64,000 nucleotides of DNA from Candidatus Krumholzibacteriota bacterium (GCA_016932415.1 JAFGCX010000025.1:1-64000), one strand, 5' to 3'. Numbered from the stretch's first letter, positions 25,609 to 34,144 are shown. A program made the numbers and translations. Notes: generated by a model not told the origin, from the sequence alone.

Positions 25609-26856
25609 TTGAAATCAGAAATAAACAAAAAGAAAACAGAGTGGCCCGCTGTCATTCTTCCTCTACTGGCAATCCTTATCGCCGCTTTGTTCACGATGAA
25701 TTGCTCGGAAGACGACCCCGAGCTTCTCGTCTCGTCGAGAGCTTACCAGGGACACGCGTCTGACGCCGATATCAATAATTTCGTAAGGACCTACCCGCAC
25801 GCGATCGGGACCCGTCTCGATGATTGTCAGACCTGCCACCGCGCCGGAGCGGTCACTGATGACCAGATGGAGATCATCCAGGCTAACCCGTGCGACTACT
25901 GTCACTATATTCTGCATCCCCCCGAGGGATGGACTGGATTACCTACGACCATGATAGAGACTCTCAACCCTTACGGGCGTGACTACCTGGATGCGGGAAG
26001 GGACAGGATGGCCATAGTCGATATCGCTTCTTTCGACAGCGACGGCGACAGTCATATCAACTCCGACGAGATCGACGACCTCAGGTACCCTGGCGACCCT
26101 GGCAGCTACCCGGGGCTCGAACTCTGCCCAGTACGGACGATCACCCTTGAAGAGATGAAAAATATGCCGGTGACAACGCAGTTTGGACTGGCCAACACGA
26201 CCAAGCAGCAGTACGACTACTATGCGACATATACCGGCGTAAAGATCATCGATCTTCTCGATGCCGCTGAAGTAGACCTTGATGGAGCTGTGAGTATCGA
26301 TGTCATGGCTCCCGACGGGTACGCGAAGACATTCTCGGTCGAACAGATCACGCAGCAATACCCCGATCATCGCTTCTATCCTGGTCTCGGAACAGCCGAT
26401 CTCGGGATCGATTGCGCTTTTGTCGAATATCCGGACGAGACATACGGCCTTTCCTGGGGTGAACTTATAGGAGTGGAACTCGGTCAGGAATTCTGGCATA
26501 TCCTGGCCTACGAAAGGGAGGGTCAGCCTCTTGAAAGATCATATCCCGACCCGGCGACTGGAAGGATAGTCGGAGAAGGTCCGTTCAGAAATATCATACC
26601 CCCCGGAACGGGCGACGATGAACTCGACAGGCCCGATCGCGGAAAGAACCAGGAAACATCCGGCTGCACGATGCCCGAATGGAACTACAACTACGACGCT
26701 GATCACAACGCGGGAAGCATGGTCAAGGCGGTTGTCATCATAAGGATTAATCCGGTCGATGAGGGCTGCGAGGAATTCGATATAATCAACGGCGGATGGG
26801 CGATGGTAGACGGCGATTTCATCCTGATCTACGGACATGGAGTAAGCGCGGACTGA
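25609..26856 (+). CDS. Dihaem c-type lipoprotein with GEGP motif
   Basis: About 415 aa from a TTG preceded by GAAAGGAA; the frame is open 21 codons further. A basic n-region and hydrophobic stretch end in a lipobox-like FTMNC. Two haem c sites follow, CQTCH and CDYCH, about 25 residues apart. The middle (GVKIIDLLDAAEVDLDGAVS... GYAKTFSVEQI) looks like the oxidoreductase molybdopterin-binding (SUOX-like) fold, and IVGEGPFRNIIPP...RPDRGKN carries the GEGP motif seen in a family of dihaem proteins of metal reducers. Probably an envelope electron-transfer component. Its stop overlaps the porin start by one base, indicating coupled translation. Confidence 0.75.
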   Translation: MKSEINKKKTEWPAVILPLLAILIAALFTMNCSEDDPELLVSSRAYQGHASDADINNFVRTYPHAIGTRLDDCQTCHRAGAVTDDQMEIIQANPCDYCHYILHPPEGWTGLPTTMIETLNPYGRDYLDAGRDRMAIVDIASFDSDGDSHINSDEIDDLRYPGDPGSYPGLELCPVRTITLEEMKNMPVTTQFGLANTTKQQYDYYATYTGVKIIDLLDAAEVDLDGAVSIDVMAPDGYAKTFSVEQITQQYPDHRFYPGLGTADLGIDCAFVEYPDETYGLSWGELIGVELGQEFWHILAYEREGQPLERSYPDPATGRIVGEGPFRNIIPPGTGDDELDRPDRGKNQETSGCTMPEWNYNYDADHNAGSMVKAVVIIRINPVDEGCEEFDIINGGWAMVDGDFILIYGHGVSAD

Positions 26857-28025
26857 TGCGGTATCTGATGCAGCTGGCAGCTGCTGTCATTTTGATCCTC
26901 TTCCTCCAGTCGGCGGCGGCTCGTAATGCCCTGGCCGGAGAAGAGAGCCTGGCGATCGAAAGCAACGCCTCGATATGGTGGATCATAAATGAAGAGGTTG
27001 AGAACGGTCTTTTCCAGAACGGATCCCTCGATCCCGCCGCGGGCAGCGCTTCCGGGTTTAATTTCAGAGCCGGCAGGCTCGCCTTCTCCTGGCGATCGGC
27101 CGATGGCAGATACGAAGCACTAGTCAGGATCAGGCTTGAACAGAGGGCAGACATGCTTGATCTTTACGGCACCTGGAATTTCAGGCCATGGCTCCGCGCG
27201 TCGATCGGACAGATGCGCATCCCTTCTACCAGAGAAGGGATGACTCCCTGGTACGACCTCGATTTCATAGGAAAATCTTCTTTCGCGAAACATATATCGG
27301 ACTATTCTCTCAGCCGCACTCCATACATATCATCGGTCATGGCGGTCAAATCGTACGACAGGGACCTGGGAGTAGCTCTGAAAGGCGCCGTCACGTCAAC
27401 GGACCGCGACCTTTTATCATGGTTCATCATGGTATCTAACGGGATCGGAGCTGGCAGCTATATAGGAGGAAGGGAAGATCCGGGATTTGTCTATACGAAC
27501 GCGGTCGGAGACTATTATTACGGCCTCAGGGTCGAGGCCTCCCCTTTGTCGATTGTGAGACTTGGCCTGCATCTAAGCAGAAATATTCACGACAACATCG
27601 CACTCGGCGATCGCGGGCCCGTCCTCGATCTGGACAGATCGGCACGTACCGCTGACCTTTCCGCGAGCCTTCCATCCGGGCAGCGCCTATACGTTTTTTA
27701 CGGCGATGGAAGAATGGATGACTATTCCCTCGCGCAGCATTACCTCTATGAATACGGTGGCTGGGGGATCTCTCTGATCCAGCCACTGGACTCGGGAAGA
27801 TTTGAGCTTTGCGCCCGTTTCGATCGTTTCACCGCTGAGTACGCGACCGGAAGTCTCGAGACGGTCGATGAAAACATCACCTTCGGAATCAATTTCCGTC
27901 CCGACAGGCGGATCAGGCTCATGCTCAATTATCTCCTGAAGAACAGGTCGAATTCATCCGAGCCGGATCTCGAAGACAATATCCTCTACCTTGATTTCCA
28001 GTTCAATTTTGATACGAAGGTATAG
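26856..28025 (+). CDS. Outer membrane porin-like protein (OprP/porin-O type)
   Basis: 389 aa. Signal peptide residues 1-27 (LAAAVILILFLQSAAARNALA). The rest alternates polar and aromatic residues as in a beta-barrel, with porin-O-like strands (RAGRLAFSWRSADGRYEALVRI, a conserved IGQMRIPSTREG segment, SYDRDLGVALKGAV) and an amphipathic C-terminal strand DNILYLDFQFNFDTKV. The ATG overlaps the stop of the dihaem lipoprotein (TGATG). The pairing suggests a periplasm-to-surface electron conduit or a solute channel tied to that cytochrome; this is inference from gene order. Confidence 0.75.
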   Translation: MRYLMQLAAAVILILFLQSAAARNALAGEESLAIESNASIWWIINEEVENGLFQNGSLDPAAGSASGFNFRAGRLAFSWRSADGRYEALVRIRLEQRADMLDLYGTWNFRPWLRASIGQMRIPSTREGMTPWYDLDFIGKSSFAKHISDYSLSRTPYISSVMAVKSYDRDLGVALKGAVTSTDRDLLSWFIMVSNGIGAGSYIGGREDPGFVYTNAVGDYYYGLRVEASPLSIVRLGLHLSRNIHDNIALGDRGPVLDLDRSARTADLSASLPSGQRLYVFYGDGRMDDYSLAQHYLYEYGGWGISLIQPLDSGRFELCARFDRFTAEYATGSLETVDENITFGINFRPDRRIRLMLNYLLKNRSNSSEPDLEDNILYLDFQFNFDTKV

Positions 28026-28264
28026 TTATACCCTCTCATTCAGCCCTGCCAGCCTCTGCCCCGGAAGGGTCACAATTGCTCTCCGGTCTGTACGTGACGG
28101 GACATCATCCTGATACTCCGCAAATCCCACACCAACACTAAACAGCCGAATTTATGACAGTTATGACCCATCACCCTTTCGAGGCACACCGATTGCAGTC
28201 CAGAACCCCGAGTGGGTACCCGTGCAGCCAGTAATGGATTGAAAAAATTGAGGAGGGATCCAGT

Positions 28265-28648
28265 ATGAAAAGGATCAGTATAGCTACGCTTGCGCTAGTT
28301 CTTGTGATAAGTCTTTCGGGCATTTCTCTCGGCGCTGACCGGTGGGAGGAACAGATAACGATATCACCACAGGTACTTGTGCTCGATTTTGCGGGGACGA
28401 GGATCTCCATTCACTCGATAATTCCAGCCGCCGATCTTGTTAAAAACTCGATCTACATCGAGGTAAATGGCGCGGGGCCGATAGCGCCTTGCGGCCTGGG
28501 TGTCGATCTGCGGGGAAATATCGTTGTAAAAGTGAGAGTCGACGATATAAGGCAGTACGTCGCGCCTCCGTCGGCGGAGATCGCGTTGCGCGGCCTTTAT
28601 GTCTCGGGAGAGGAACTCTTTGCGACCGGAACGGTCGGCATTAGATAG
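28265..28648 (+). CDS. Small exported protein of unknown function
   Basis: 127 aa with a strong ribosome site (GAGGAGG) and a signal peptide (IATLALVLVISLSGISLGA). The mature 104 residues are rich in beta-branched residues (ITISPQVLVLDFAGTRISIH; GNIVVKVRVDDI) and contain one Cys. I do not recognise a family. The 239 bases upstream, after the porin gene, contain no open frame or clear promoter; a GGGTACCC palindrome near 28212 is the only structure I saw. Probably a free-standing periplasmic beta protein. Confidence 0.7.
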   Translation: MKRISIATLALVLVISLSGISLGADRWEEQITISPQVLVLDFAGTRISIHSIIPAADLVKNSIYIEVNGAGPIAPCGLGVDLRGNIVVKVRVDDIRQYVAPPSAEIALRGLYVSGEELFATGTVGIR

Positions 28649-28676
28649 ATCTGTCCGGGGGACCGCGGAATTGGCC

Positions 28677-29753
28677 TCACCGCCTGTCCCCCTTTTTTTT
28701 CATATCTTTCTTGACTGATTTAACATACTTGCCGAAATCTTTATCCTTTTTTCGTTTTTCCACGTACGACATCTGATGAAATTCCGATTCCCGTATCAGC
28801 TTCATATAGCTCTTATACCGTTCTTTGTCGAGACTACCGTTATCGACAGCCTCGAGGACCGAACAACCCTCTTCGTTCGAATAAGTGCAGTTACGAAAAC
28901 GGCAATTAGGGGTCAACTGAGTGATATCCGAAAAACTTTCATCGATCCCCGTATCGAGGCCGATCAGGCCCAGCTCGCGCATTCCGGGATTATCGATCAA
29001 CATCGCTCCGTTATCGAGAACTATCAGCTGGCGGCGCGTAGTGGCGTGTCTTCCCTTACCGTCTTTTTCCCTGACCTTCCTTGTCAGAAACTCTTCCCTG
29101 CCTGTAAGATGATTTAGAAGGGATGTCTTTCCGACTCCCGAGGATCCGAGCAGGCAGTATGTCTTGCCAGCCTCGAGGAAACTCCTGATCTCATCAAGCC
29201 CGGATCGAGATTCGTTACTGAACGCAATGACCCTGGCTTTGATGCCGGCACTGCTGATCCCGCCCAGCATTTCCTGAAGTTCATCGGAACTTACCAGGTC
29301 GGTCTTGCTCAGCAGAATGGCAGAGTCGATCTTGCCCTCTCCGACCATCGCCAGGTAACGCTCAAGCCGCCTTAGATTGAAATCGGAATCGGCCGCCTGC
29401 ACTACAAAAGCTGTATCGATATTTGAAGCGATGAGCTGATGATCGATCGACTTGCCCGCGGACTTTCGCGTCAAGATTGTTTTTCTCGAGAACAGGCCAT
29501 GAATTATTGCAAAGGTGCCTGAATCGTAGTACGTGACAAAGACCCAGTCTCCAACGCATGGCAGATCGGCATCATCCTCTGAATGATAAGATAATCTGCC
29601 GGCGAGCTCGGCTGGCAATTCACCATTTTCATTCCTGATGATATATCGCGACCGGTCGACGGCTGTCACCCTGGCAGGGTGAAAATCCTTATTTTCCGAT
29701 TCATCGAGTTGGCTCTGAAACCACTCATCGAATCCGAGATCCTTCAGTTCCAT
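28677..29753 (-). CDS. rsgA: Small ribosomal subunit biogenesis GTPase RsgA
   Basis: 358 aa, circularly permuted GTPase with an N-terminal OB domain (residues 25-90). Motif order is G4 SKTD (149-152), G5 FSN, G1 GSSGVGKT (203-210), G2 HATTRR, G3 DNPG. It checks and releases maturing 30S subunits. The zinc motif is altered: Cys284, Cys289 and Cys297 remain, but the usual His in C-x4-C-x-H-x5-C is Tyr291, as happens in some RsgA subfamilies. The C-terminus is strongly basic (KSVKKDMKKKGDRR). Convergent with the small exported protein gene. Confidence 0.93.
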   Translation of the reverse strand: MELKDLGFDEWFQSQLDESENKDFHPARVTAVDRSRYIIRNENGELPAELAGRLSYHSEDDADLPCVGDWVFVTYYDSGTFAIIHGLFSRKTILTRKSAGKSIDHQLIASNIDTAFVVQAADSDFNLRRLERYLAMVGEGKIDSAILLSKTDLVSSDELQEMLGGISSAGIKARVIAFSNESRSGLDEIRSFLEAGKTYCLLGSSGVGKTSLLNHLTGREEFLTRKVREKDGKGRHATTRRQLIVLDNGAMLIDNPGMRELGLIGLDTGIDESFSDITQLTPNCRFRNCTYSNEEGCSVLEAVDNGSLDKERYKSYMKLIRESEFHQMSYVEKRKKDKDFGKYVKSVKKDMKKKGDRR

Positions 29754-29777
29754 GATTGTCTCTGAATTCCCTTTTTC

Positions 29778-30641
29778 CTACAGGAAACTGTACGTTATCC
29801 CGAGGGCTACCGCCTGCTTGATCTGACGCCGCTTGGAAATATCCCTGTCGTAGAAGAGTTTGAAATTGAAATTGACATTGATATATTTCGAGATCTTCAC
29901 AGTCAGGAGATTATCCAGGTTGACATCTGTCTCATTGAACGCCTTGAAAGCGGTGAACAGTTCGAGCTTCGATGTGAGCTTCGTGTTCTCGGTTATCTTC
30001 CAGTCGACATCTGTCACTGATTCGGCTCCGATCTCATTCTTTGTCTTCTCTATCTTGTCGTCAGTTTCCGGATCATCTGCGTAAGGCACCGGGTAAACGC
30101 TTGTCAATGTCTGTTTCATAGAGAAACCGATCCTTGTCTTTACTATCTTGTTCGACTGATAAGCAAGCCCGATGCTTTCTCGAAAATACCCCGGGTCCAT
30201 GAAAGCCGATATCTGCGTTTTGGGATCAGTGTCATAGACATATCCAGGGGCAAACTGCGTCTCCCCCGTGGCAGCGACGAAAGGATCTGCCAGCCACCCC
30301 AGTTTATATGTATAAACGCTCTCCAGCTTGATCTCGTCTATCGACTTCTGAGTCTCCTGGTCTCCCGCCTTCGTCGACCCGAAGCCGAATTTGCCCGAAT
30401 TGGTCCAATTGGATCTTTCCTGGTCGTTTGTGAATTTGAAATAGAGGCTTGTCTGCCAGGCGAATGAATTCTCCCCGCCCTGGGCCCAGTTGTCGAATGT
30501 AGTCTGAGTAATATTGAGGGCGCCGACCATCTCTTTTTTCCAGCCATACTCCGGCTTCTCAGCCTTCTCTTCCTGAGCTGACAGGCAACCGCTGAATGCG
30601 ATCCACGTCGCCAGCATCAATATGAAAATCCTTGTTCTCAT
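29778..30641 (-). CDS. DUF3078 outer-membrane beta-barrel protein
   Basis: 287 aa with a signal peptide (IFILMLATWIAFSGCLSA) and AAAGGAGA ribosome site. The pattern W-NITQTTFDNWAQGGENSFAW followed by alternating beta strands and a terminal AVALGITYSFL is that of DUF3078, common in Bacteroidota and other FCB bacteria. The hydrophobic stretch also contains SGC, so lipoprotein processing cannot be excluded. Function unknown; likely an outer-membrane barrel. It lies 24 bases upstream of rsgA on the same strand and 38 bases downstream of the MscS gene. Confidence 0.8.
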   Translation of the reverse strand: MRTRIFILMLATWIAFSGCLSAQEEKAEKPEYGWKKEMVGALNITQTTFDNWAQGGENSFAWQTSLYFKFTNDQERSNWTNSGKFGFGSTKAGDQETQKSIDEIKLESVYTYKLGWLADPFVAATGETQFAPGYVYDTDPKTQISAFMDPGYFRESIGLAYQSNKIVKTRIGFSMKQTLTSVYPVPYADDPETDDKIEKTKNEIGAESVTDVDWKITENTKLTSKLELFTAFKAFNETDVNLDNLLTVKISKYINVNFNFKLFYDRDISKRRQIKQAVALGITYSFL

Positions 30642-30679
30642 ATCATCTCTCCTTTCAAACAGGTGGCGATATCATTCGC

Positions 30680-31495
30680 TCAGTGATTATACAGATGTAC
30701 ATCCTGCTGCGGGAATGGTATCGATATCGAGTTCTTATCGAATTCGAGTTTCACTTTTTCATGAGTATCGAAAAAGACGCCCCAGTAATCAGTTCCTTTG
30801 CACCATGGCCTGACGTTGAAATTGACCGAGCTGTCAGCGAGCTCGCCAACGACGACTACGGGGGGCGGGTCGTCAAGCACCCGGCTGTCTTCTCCGAGAA
30901 TCCGATTCAGGATTTCTTTCGCTTTCCTGATATCGGAAGAATACGCGATACCGAACTTCATGTCGACCCGGCGCGTTTCCTGTGTCGAATAATTAATGAT
31001 CGATGAATTTGATAATACTCCGTTCGGGATGATCACTGTCTTATTATCCGGTGTCGTCAGGATCGTATTGAGGATCTGGATGCTCTTTACAGCACCGGCG
31101 TGTCCAGCCCCTTCGATAAAATCACCGACTTTGAAAGGTTTGAAAAGAAGAATCAGGACGCCGCCGGCGAAATTGGACAGGCTGCCCTGAAGGGACAGTC
31201 CGACCGCCAGCCCGGCCGCTCCCAGAATGGCGACGAATGAAGTCATCTGGATGCCTATCATCGAAGCGACGCTTATTACCAGCATGGCCTTCAGCGAGAT
31301 CCTGACCAGGCTCATCAGAAAATGTTGCAGGGAAAGATCGGTTTTACTCCGTTCCATCGCCCGTCCAAGCGCTTTTACAAAGAATTTGATGACCCAAAGG
31401 CCGATTATCAGCGTCACCACGGCCAATATCAGTTTTGGCCCGTACGCCATAACCAGTTCCATTGCTTTATCAGTGTAAGTCTGAAGGTTGCCCAT
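30680..31495 (-). CDS. mscS: Small-conductance mechanosensitive channel MscS
   Basis: 271 aa, close to E. coli MscS (286). Three N-terminal membrane helices; the pore-lining TM3 reads AAGLAVGLSLQGSLSNFAGGVLIL with the small-residue packing pattern, followed by FKPFKVGDFIE and the beta domain (VIIPNGVLSNSSIINYS). Opens under membrane tension during osmotic downshock. The C-terminal cytoplasmic cage is complete (WCKGTDYWGVFFDTHEKV). Regulation is not apparent. Confidence 0.95.
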   Translation of the reverse strand: MGNLQTYTDKAMELVMAYGPKLILAVVTLIIGLWVIKFFVKALGRAMERSKTDLSLQHFLMSLVRISLKAMLVISVASMIGIQMTSFVAILGAAGLAVGLSLQGSLSNFAGGVLILLFKPFKVGDFIEGAGHAGAVKSIQILNTILTTPDNKTVIIPNGVLSNSSIINYSTQETRRVDMKFGIAYSSDIRKAKEILNRILGEDSRVLDDPPPVVVVGELADSSVNFNVRPWCKGTDYWGVFFDTHEKVKLEFDKNSISIPFPQQDVHLYNH

Positions 31496-31664
31496 TAATA
31501 TCTCTCCTGCTTAAATACAATCCAAAATGATCATCTGATCCTGATTTATAATCTGACAGCAGAAAGAATAGGTTATTTGATCGATGATTACAAACAATTT
31601 TGGGCGGCGGGACATATGCTTCTGTCCCGGATTTGATCTCTCCCCGGCGGATCAATCATTGAAT

Positions 31665-32483
31665 TTATCTTTCCATTACAGATCCACTAAAGACGGTATA
31701 AGTGAAAAAAGCGTAGTATTCCTTGAGGTTCAGAATAAAATCTGGTGATCCCGGGGAACAAAGAGACCGATACATCGCCCTGTCCTCAGAGGAAGCATCC
31801 GGTTGAGCCTTCCCCCAGAGCATCTCGAAGAGCTGGGTCAGCGCCTCGCGGATATCGTCATTCAGCGGGGCCTGGAAGTCCCTGATATATGTCTTTCCTT
31901 TCGCTCCTTTCAGCCCGGCCCTGCGGAACCACTTGAGCGCTCTCATGAATTGTTCGTCCGGGTCCCTGCCGTTGAGGTATGAAGCGACCGGCGAAGATGA
32001 TGAATTAAGCCTCGCTTCCAGCATCTGGTGTCCCGGAAGAAGGCTTTGTGAAGACCATGCCATGATAGCGACAAAGCCCCCCGGCCTGACTACCCTGGCA
32101 AATTCACGGAGGATAGGAAGCAGGTCACCCGTTGGATACCCGGCGCAATCAGCGCTCCATACCCAGTCAAAGTATCCGTCATCAAAGGGAAGGTCCCTGA
32201 TATCACCCTGCTGGAAAAGGATCCTGTCCGAAAAACCCGCTTCCCTGATTTTCTTTTCAGCATAATGGATAAAATCTTCTGACAGGTCCAGGCCTGTAAT
32301 GACTCCTGAAGATTCGGCCGCTTCTGCAAGAAGAATCGATTGCAGCCCCGCCCCGCATCCGGCGTCAAGACCCCGGCTTCCCGCATTGACGGGCAGATCT
32401 TCTATTACTGAACGAAGGATCGGCTCGCGCAGGACATTAGAACCTACAAGTTTCTGAATATACTCGTCTTCGTCTATCGTCAT
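31665..32483 (-). CDS. Class I SAM-dependent methyltransferase
   Basis: 272 aa. Rossmann-type AdoMet site: motif I RGLDAGCGAGLQSILLA, motif II VITGLDLSEDF, then QGDIRDLPFDDGYFDWVWSADC (motifs III/IV) and RVVRPGGFVAIMAW (post-motif). The UbiE/Methyltransf_11 arrangement suggests a small-molecule or lipid methyltransferase, and the C-terminal 100 residues differ from UbiE itself. No operon partner hints at a substrate; the Sec-peroxiredoxin gene is upstream on the same strand with about 80 bases between. Confidence 0.85.
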   Translation of the reverse strand: MTIDEDEYIQKLVGSNVLREPILRSVIEDLPVNAGSRGLDAGCGAGLQSILLAEAAESSGVITGLDLSEDFIHYAEKKIREAGFSDRILFQQGDIRDLPFDDGYFDWVWSADCAGYPTGDLLPILREFARVVRPGGFVAIMAWSSQSLLPGHQMLEARLNSSSSPVASYLNGRDPDEQFMRALKWFRRAGLKGAKGKTYIRDFQAPLNDDIREALTQLFEMLWGKAQPDASSEDRAMYRSLCSPGSPDFILNLKEYYAFFTYTVFSGSVMER

Positions 32484-32565
32484 CCTTCTAACCCAGCGCT
32501 CGATATCTCTTCGATTATATTGTCAACCCTGCTTTTCCTGACCACGCGACGAAATCTCGATAATC

Positions 32566-33285
32566 CTAGTCGAACGCCTGATCGGTCTTCCATTCTTTCC
32601 ATACATTTCCGACCAGTTCCGGCCCCGGCTTCAAAGTTTTCTTCCCCGGTTTCCATCCAGATGGTGTAGCTTCCGTCCCTTTCGATTGTCTCACGAGCTG
32701 GAACGCCTGGATCTGCCGGATCGATTCATTGACGTTCCTTCCGACCGGAGGCGTCAATACTTCGTAACCCTGTACTATTCCATCCGGATCTATGATGAAC
32801 CTTCCCCTTGTCTCGACACCGGCATCCTCATCATAAATACCATAAACCCTGCCCACTTTTCCACCGGCGTCAGAGAGCATGGCGTAGGGGACTCCACCTT
32901 CGACCATCTTTGACAGCTCGTTATCATTCCACATCTTATGAACGAACATGCTGTCAACGCTCATCGAAAGGACTTCGACGCCGAGTTTCTGGAATTCAGG
33001 ATACTTTTCAGCAACTGCTGAGATCTCGGTCGCTCAGACGAAGGTAAAATCACCGGGGTAGAAACATAGCACTACCCATTTTCCCAGATAGTCTGATAAT
33101 TTGACATTTATGAATTTACCCTTATGATATCCCGGCGCGGAAAAATCAGGGGCTTTCTTGCCGACTTGTATCATACTCTTGACCTCCTTTTTCTCGATGA
33201 CCTTTTCAGGTGTCTCTTCGGCGGGAGGCTCACCTACCGGTCCTCCCGTAGGCCGGGCGCATCCGCCCTTTACTTCCTCTGCCAT
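32566..33285 (-). CDS. Selenocysteine-containing peroxiredoxin (TGA at 33034-33036 read as Sec)
   Basis: AhpC/PrxU-type peroxidase, 239 aa including Sec. Read without interruption, the frame gives [13 protein letters not shown], then [16 protein letters not shown], then [19 protein letters not shown] and [20 protein letters not shown]. The TGA falls exactly at the peroxidatic Cys of TFVCPTE motifs, so Sec is far more likely than a stop. The flanking sequence keeps frame and conservation. Two starts are possible: the one used here (AAAGGA, adding a 37-residue Pro/Glu-rich N-terminus) or the ATG at 33174 (AAAGGAGG), which makes Sec residue 47, the position in Eubacterium PrxU. It needs selA-D elsewhere in the genome. 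A conventional reading splits it into two fragments. Confidence 0.88.
33008..33036 (-). promoter_or_regulatory. Candidate bacterial SECIS hairpin after the Sec codon
   Basis: Starting 12 bases after the TGA, the mRNA can fold UCAGC-AGUU-GCUGA (5-bp stem, 4-base loop containing GU), with GAU/AUC able to extend it. The loop begins 17 bases after TGA, inside the usual bacterial SECIS distance. Folding was judged by eye. Confidence 0.55.
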
Positions 33286-33328
33286 AACACATCCTTTCGC
33301 TGTTTTTCGATTCTCCCAATACGTTCCA

Positions 33329-33356
33329 ATGATACCATATATAAAAAATCAACCAA
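33329..33356 (-). promoter_or_regulatory. Putative promoter for the Sec-peroxiredoxin
   Basis: On the minus strand TTGGTT, 16 bases, TATCAT, about 45 bases ahead of the long-form start, in AT-rich sequence. It gives the peroxiredoxin its own promoter downstream of the diiron oxidase gene. Confidence 0.5.
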
Positions 33357-33392
33357 TATTTTTCCCGCGGCTTCCGATCGGGCATTCTTCCT

Positions 33393-34070
33393 TCATGCCT
33401 CTGGCAGTTCAGGCATCCCTTGATACCGTACTACTGCTTCTGGTTTGCCGCAGAAAAGAAAACTGTTATTCATGTGATCGCGCTCATCGAGGCCTATGCG
33501 CCGGAAGAGGTCTCCCCAGCTTTCGAAATCACCATATTCTTCAGCAACCGCTGACCCGACCGGCTGCGAATCGAGTTCCGGGTGATCTTCAACGAATCTG
33601 GCGTATACATGCTCGGCGTGGTCTTCAAATTCAGCGTTGAAGAGAAATGCTCTCGAGATATTGAACGCGGCGAGGATCGAAGAGATAGCGGCGTATGTAT
33701 TCACCATAATGGATCGCACTGCCGGGGCAAGGAACCATGGGTCTTTAACGCCATCTTCCCTCATTTTTTCGTCTATCACCCTCAAGTGCCAGTATTCGTT
33801 ATCCTGCGCTTCCCTCCCCCATGAGACGATCCGGAAGGCTCTCCGTACAAATTCCCCGTCACCGTACCTGCCCGTCATCTGCCTGTACTGGCGTATCTCC
33901 CACGCCCTGTAAGGTACCGAGGCCAGGGCTTCGATAAGTTTCGCCTTGGCCAGGGTGGTTTTTCTGCCCGTCACGATATCCATCATGAAAAAAAAGAATC
34001 TCGCCGCCAGGGAATACCTGTACCGCTTCCTCAATAACGTCGCTTTCTGTTCTTTACGCAGATCGATCAT
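33393..34070 (-). CDS. Alternative-oxidase/PTOX-like diiron protein
   Basis: 225 aa. The four metal motifs of the alternative oxidase family are recognisable: EALASVPYRAW (Glu48, like LETVA-VP), NEYWHL (Glu92-x2-His95, like NERMHL), FNAEFEDHAEHVY (Glu149, like the PTOX IEDHAYHTY) and LDERDHM (Glu196-x2-His199, like DE-x2-H). An amphipathic segment near residues 115-140 could attach it to one membrane face. Family members oxidise quinol and reduce oxygen to water. The protein is short compared with plant AOX and closer to bacterial PTOX relatives. Ribosome site AAGGAGA. Quinol oxidase activity is inferred. Confidence 0.72.
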   Translation of the reverse strand: MIDLRKEQKATLLRKRYRYSLAARFFFFMMDIVTGRKTTLAKAKLIEALASVPYRAWEIRQYRQMTGRYGDGEFVRRAFRIVSWGREAQDNEYWHLRVIDEKMREDGVKDPWFLAPAVRSIMVNTYAAISSILAAFNISRAFLFNAEFEDHAEHVYARFVEDHPELDSQPVGSAVAEEYGDFESWGDLFRRIGLDERDHMNNSFLFCGKPEAVVRYQGMPELPEA

Positions 34071-34144
34071 ACCGATATCTCCTTATTGACCCCCGCGCCA
34101 TGGCTGTATCAATCAAAAGATCAGGTTCCTGATCGGTTCCCGGA

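Noticed and set aside
28155-28264. Riboswitch in the leader of the small exported protein
   Set aside because: I compared it by memory with common riboswitch signatures and found no match; only a short palindrome is visible.
33034-33036. TGA in the peroxiredoxin as a pseudogene mutation or frameshift
   Set aside because: The frame is intact on both sides and the TGA replaces exactly the catalytic Cys codon; Sec is the simpler explanation, although it needs the Sec machinery elsewhere.
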